Assembly: GCF_030604785.1 (NCBI RefSeq)
Contig: NZ_JAUVVF010000019.1
Coordinates: forward strand, 1 to 58,085
Length of the DNA stretch: 58,085 nucleotides
Source of the DNA: Paracoccus sp. (in: a-proteobacteria)
GTDB taxonomy: Bacteria > Pseudomonadota > Alphaproteobacteria > Rhodobacterales > Rhodobacteraceae
Direction: 5' to 3'
Shown piece by piece: positions 56,303 through 58,085 of the stretch. Within the stretch, counting starts at the first letter, position 1. Each line of letters starts with the position of its first letter. The translations under genes were made by a program, and so were the position numbers. The notes under the pieces were generated by a model. The model was not told the origin of the DNA. It ran no database searches and saw nothing but the letters and a program-made list of their open reading frames with translations.

Positions 56303-56320
56303 GAAAGGATCGCGCAGGCG

Positions 56321-56830
56321 TCAGGCGGCGCGCGAGGTCAGCACCTCTTCGACGCGTTTCTGGGCGCCACCCTCGTCCAGACCGCCGACGGCGGCGACTT
56401 CGCGGGTCAGGCGGTCCAGAGCGGCCTCGTAAAGCTGGCGCTCGGAATAGGATTGCTCGCGCTGATCGTCATTGCGGTGCAGGTCGCGCACGACCTCGGC
56501 AATGGCCATCAGATCGCCGGAATTGATCTTCTGCTCGTATTCCTGCGCGCGGCGCGACCACATGGCGCGCTTGACGCGGGCCTTGCCCTTCAGCGTCTCC
56601 AGCGCGCGGTCGATCAGGTCCGGCGAGGACAGGCTGCGCATGCCGATCTCGCTGGCGCGGGCGGTCGGCACGCGCAGGGTCATCTTGTCCTTGTCGAACG
56701 AGATGACGAACATCTCAAGCCGCAGCCCCGCGACTTCCTGCTCTTCGATCGACACGATCCGGCCGACACCATGGGCCGGATAGACGACGAAATCATCGGG
56801 GCGGAATTCGTTCTTCTTGGTTTTCGACAT
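56321..56830 (-). CDS. carD: CarD-family transcriptional regulator
   Basis: CarD binds the RNA polymerase beta subunit and stabilises open complexes at many promoters, including those of rRNA in Rhodobacter. The 169-residue product has the Tudor-like RNAP-interaction domain (FRPDDFVVYPAHGVGRIVSI). A helical DNA-binding part follows (RVKRAMWSRRAQEYEQKINS with the conserved Trp, then LYEAALDRLTREVAAV). AGGAAG precedes the ATG. It has its own terminator and a 329-base upstream region. Confidence 0.95.
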   Translation of the reverse strand: MSKTKKNEFRPDDFVVYPAHGVGRIVSIEEQEVAGLRLEMFVISFDKDKMTLRVPTARASEIGMRSLSSPDLIDRALETLKGKARVKRAMWSRRAQEYEQKINSGDLMAIAEVVRDLHRNDDQREQSYSERQLYEAALDRLTREVAAVGGLDEGGAQKRVEEVLTSRAA

Positions 56831-57159
56831 CTGGCTTCCTCTGCATGCGCCCCGTCAGGGGCACAAAAAAACCGCAAGCGGCGGGGGCCACCTTCGGTCC
56901 GTTTTCCTGTCTGTCTGTCAATCCGGCCCGGCAGAGGGCCCGGATAAGGCAGCTTTGCAGCACAAACTAACCCAGCCTCTGACAAGCGGTCAGCAGCGCG
57001 ATAGGCCGGAACATAACACAAAAATGACGCGCAAGAAAGCGCCCGTTAGGGGCGCCTTGCGCATGGCTGGCCTGCGGATTTCGCCAGATCGGCCAAGATG
57101 TTGCAATCGGCGTGCCAGGGCGGAGCGGACTGCCCCTGCCCTTTCGCGCCGAATCGCCC
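56831..57159. other. 329-base gene-free region between fdxA and carD
   Basis: Read in the minus direction it holds the fdxA terminator (57020-57062), then about 130 bases with no clear element. It then has a bulged GC hairpin (about 56922-56943). In the carD leader come a weak GCCG/CGGT hairpin followed by seven T residues (56865-56882) and a GCCCC-TGAC-GGGGC hairpin (about 56849-56862). I see no reading frame or RNA gene. The weak hairpin with T run, 35 bases before the carD start, may be an attenuator. Confidence 0.5.
57020..57062 (-). terminator. Intrinsic terminator of fdxA
   Basis: GCGCAAG (57029-57035) pairs with CTTGCGC (57056-57062), and inside it GCGCCC (57039-57044) pairs with GGGCGC (57050-57055). 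On the minus strand it is followed by GTCATTTTTGTG. It lies about 98 bases beyond the fdxA stop. Confidence 0.7.
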
Positions 57160-57498
57160 TCAGTCGCCCGCGCCGGGCGCTTCCGAGAAATACTTGTCCA
57201 GCTTGCCGTCCACGCCATCCATTTCGGTCGCGGTGGGCAGCGGGTCCTTCTTGCGAGTGATCACCGGCCAGAGTTCGGAGTACTTGCGGTTGAACTCGAC
57301 CCATTTCTCCATGTCCGGCTCGGTATCCGGGCGGATCGCGTCGGCGGGGCATTCGGGTTCGCAGACGCCGCAATCGATGCATTCGTCGGGATGGATGACC
57401 AGCGTGTTCTCGCCCTCGTAGAAGCAGTCAACAGGGCAAACCTCGACACAGTCGGTATATTTGCACATGATGCAGTTGTCGGTCACGACATAGGTCAT
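57160..57498 (-). CDS. fdxA: Seven-iron ferredoxin FdxA
   Basis: The 112-residue electron carrier has Cys9, Cys17 and Cys50 for a [3Fe-4S] cluster and Cys21, Cys40, Cys43 and Cys46 for a [4Fe-4S] cluster. This is the Azotobacter FdI arrangement, with the extra Cys12 and Cys25 in place. The rest ([20 protein letters not shown] and a short tail) is normal for the family. The donor and acceptor are not known; the one-chain indolepyruvate oxidoreductase in this window also needs a ferredoxin, but there is no evidence they are partners. It lies between hsp15 and carD. Confidence 0.96.
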   Translation of the reverse strand: MTYVVTDNCIMCKYTDCVEVCPVDCFYEGENTLVIHPDECIDCGVCEPECPADAIRPDTEPDMEKWVEFNRKYSELWPVITRKKDPLPTATEMDGVDGKLDKYFSEAPGAGD

Positions 57499-57535
57499 CT
57501 GGCGCGCTCTTTTCGTGCGTGGCTGTTCAGGGGCT

Positions 57536-57841
57536 TCACCTAGTCCCTTCGGACGGATCAATCAACCCGTCGGAAAGATCACGGTAGAGGCCCTGCGCCT
57601 CGGAGGCGGGGCCGCGACGATGGCCCAGTTCCAGCACCTGCAGAACCCGCACCCGGCCATGGGCAGAGATCACCACCTCGTCGCCCGGCCTGACGGCGCG
57701 ATGGGGCTTGAGGCAGGGCTGGCCGTTCACGCGGATGCCGCCGCCCGCGATGCGATCAGCGGCAAGGGCGCGGGACTTGAAGACCCGCGCCTGAAAGAGC
57801 CACTTGTCCAGGCGCAGACCCGGATCGGCGGCGGTGCTCAC
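57536..57841 (-). CDS. RNA-binding S4-domain protein (Hsp15-like)
   Basis: The 101-residue protein has an N-terminal S4 RNA-binding domain: [34 protein letters not shown] and [20 protein letters not shown]. This is the Hsp15 pattern. In Escherichia coli Hsp15 binds free 50S subunits carrying nascent chains. The start is GTG, directly after the TAG stop of the helicase gene, so coupled translation is likely. Confidence 0.9.
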   Translation of the reverse strand: MSTAADPGLRLDKWLFQARVFKSRALAADRIAGGGIRVNGQPCLKPHRAVRPGDEVVISAHGRVRVLQVLELGHRRGPASEAQGLYRDLSDGLIDPSEGTR

Positions 57842-58085
57842 CTATTTGCGGTCCTTCAGCGCCGCAAGGATCGCGAAGGGGCTGTCGGGATCGGCCTTCT
57901 TCTCGGGGCGCGAGGAGAAGGTCTTGGGCCCCTGCCCGCCCGGCTTGCCGCCCGATTTCGGACCGCCGGGCTTGCCCTTGCGATCGTGGCGCTGGCCATC
58001 GCCACGCCCGCTCTGAGCCTGATCGCTGTCGCGGCCCCGTGCGGGCTTGCCCTGCGGACGGCGCTGGCCGTCGCGGCCCTCGCGC
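57842..58085 (-). CDS. Helicase-related protein, C-terminal part (partial)
   Basis: The frame runs off the right edge; only the last 80 residues are present. They are rich in Arg, Gly, Lys, Gln and Pro (GRGDGQRHDRKGKPGG and similar short units). The tail ends KADPDSPFAILAALKDRK, which I associate with the C-terminus of the Suv3-like helicase that precedes hsp15 in Rhodobacteraceae. The catalytic domains cannot be seen, so the call rests on the tail and the neighbours. Confidence 0.6.
   Translation of the reverse strand, partial: REGRDGQRRPQGKPARGRDSDQAQSGRGDGQRHDRKGKPGGPKSGGKPGGQGPKTFSSRPEKKADPDSPFAILAALKDRK

Overview
The window looks like chromosomal DNA from a high-GC alphaproteobacterium of the Rhodobacteraceae, most likely Paracoccus or a close relative. 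The basis is the gene neighbourhoods, which I recognise from that family: accBC-aat beside DUF2155, mlaD and an NDUFA12-like gene; ccmE and ccmF-ccmH flanking a gene-transfer-agent lysis cassette; helicase-hsp15-fdxA-carD; fused ispDF; one-chain indolepyruvate oxidoreductase. A Rhodobacter-type intergenic palindrome (GGGGGCAGCGCCCCC core) also occurs. Almost every base is coding, many neighbours overlap by ATGA or TGATG, and I saw no rRNA, tRNA, CRISPR array or prophage.

Layout. 1-123 is the end of an IS5-family element abutting a patatin-like phospholipase gene. 1.3-8.2 kb holds release factor 2, an MgtC-type membrane protein, penicillin-binding protein 1A, an N-acetylmuramoyl-L-alanine amidase and an aminotransferase. 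8.3-9.1 kb is a DsbA/ScsC-like thiol oxidoreductase. 9.1-15.7 kb is a choline-to-glycine-betaine system: betA, betB and betI face a choXWV choline ABC importer across a likely BetI operator. 15.7-18.7 kb is a capsule-type ABC-2 polysaccharide exporter with no biosynthesis genes beside it. 18.7-21.1 kb is a DUF2147 protein and hisA, hisF, hisE. 21.2-24.9 kb is accB-accC-aat facing DUF2155-mlaD-NDUFA12. 25-28.7 kb is clpX, clpP, pth and a YebC protein. 28.8-32.8 kb has two SLC13-type carriers flanking a small DUF1127 gene.

32.9-37.5 kb has a YmdB-like phosphoesterase, DUF3572, a PleD-like diguanylate cyclase, DUF983, a Nudix hydrolase and an enoyl-CoA hydratase. 37.6-42.7 kb is ccmH, ccmF, the GTA-type holin and endolysin, ccmE and murI. 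42.7-47.2 kb is the indolepyruvate oxidoreductase and a divergent LysR regulator. 47.3-51.8 kb is a probable small RNA followed by purL-ispDF-pgpA-pncC. 51.9-58.1 kb, on the minus strand, runs from ltaE, ycgN and ribF through a HAD hydrolase, Mn-pyrophosphatase, carD and fdxA to hsp15 and the end of a helicase.

Most of the window is housekeeping. The points that deserve a second look are regulatory. A perfect CtrA-type site (TTAA-N7-TTAA) stands upstream of the GTA lysis cassette. A structured small-RNA candidate with a heat-shock-like promoter lies before purL. A CTGC-N3-GCAG (PhaR-type) site precedes the DUF1127 gene. A long inverted repeat lies between the DUF2147 gene and hisA. The PleD-like cyclase has apparently lost both its phosphoacceptor and its c-di-GMP inhibition site. 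All family calls come from reading motifs in the sequence; no database search was run.
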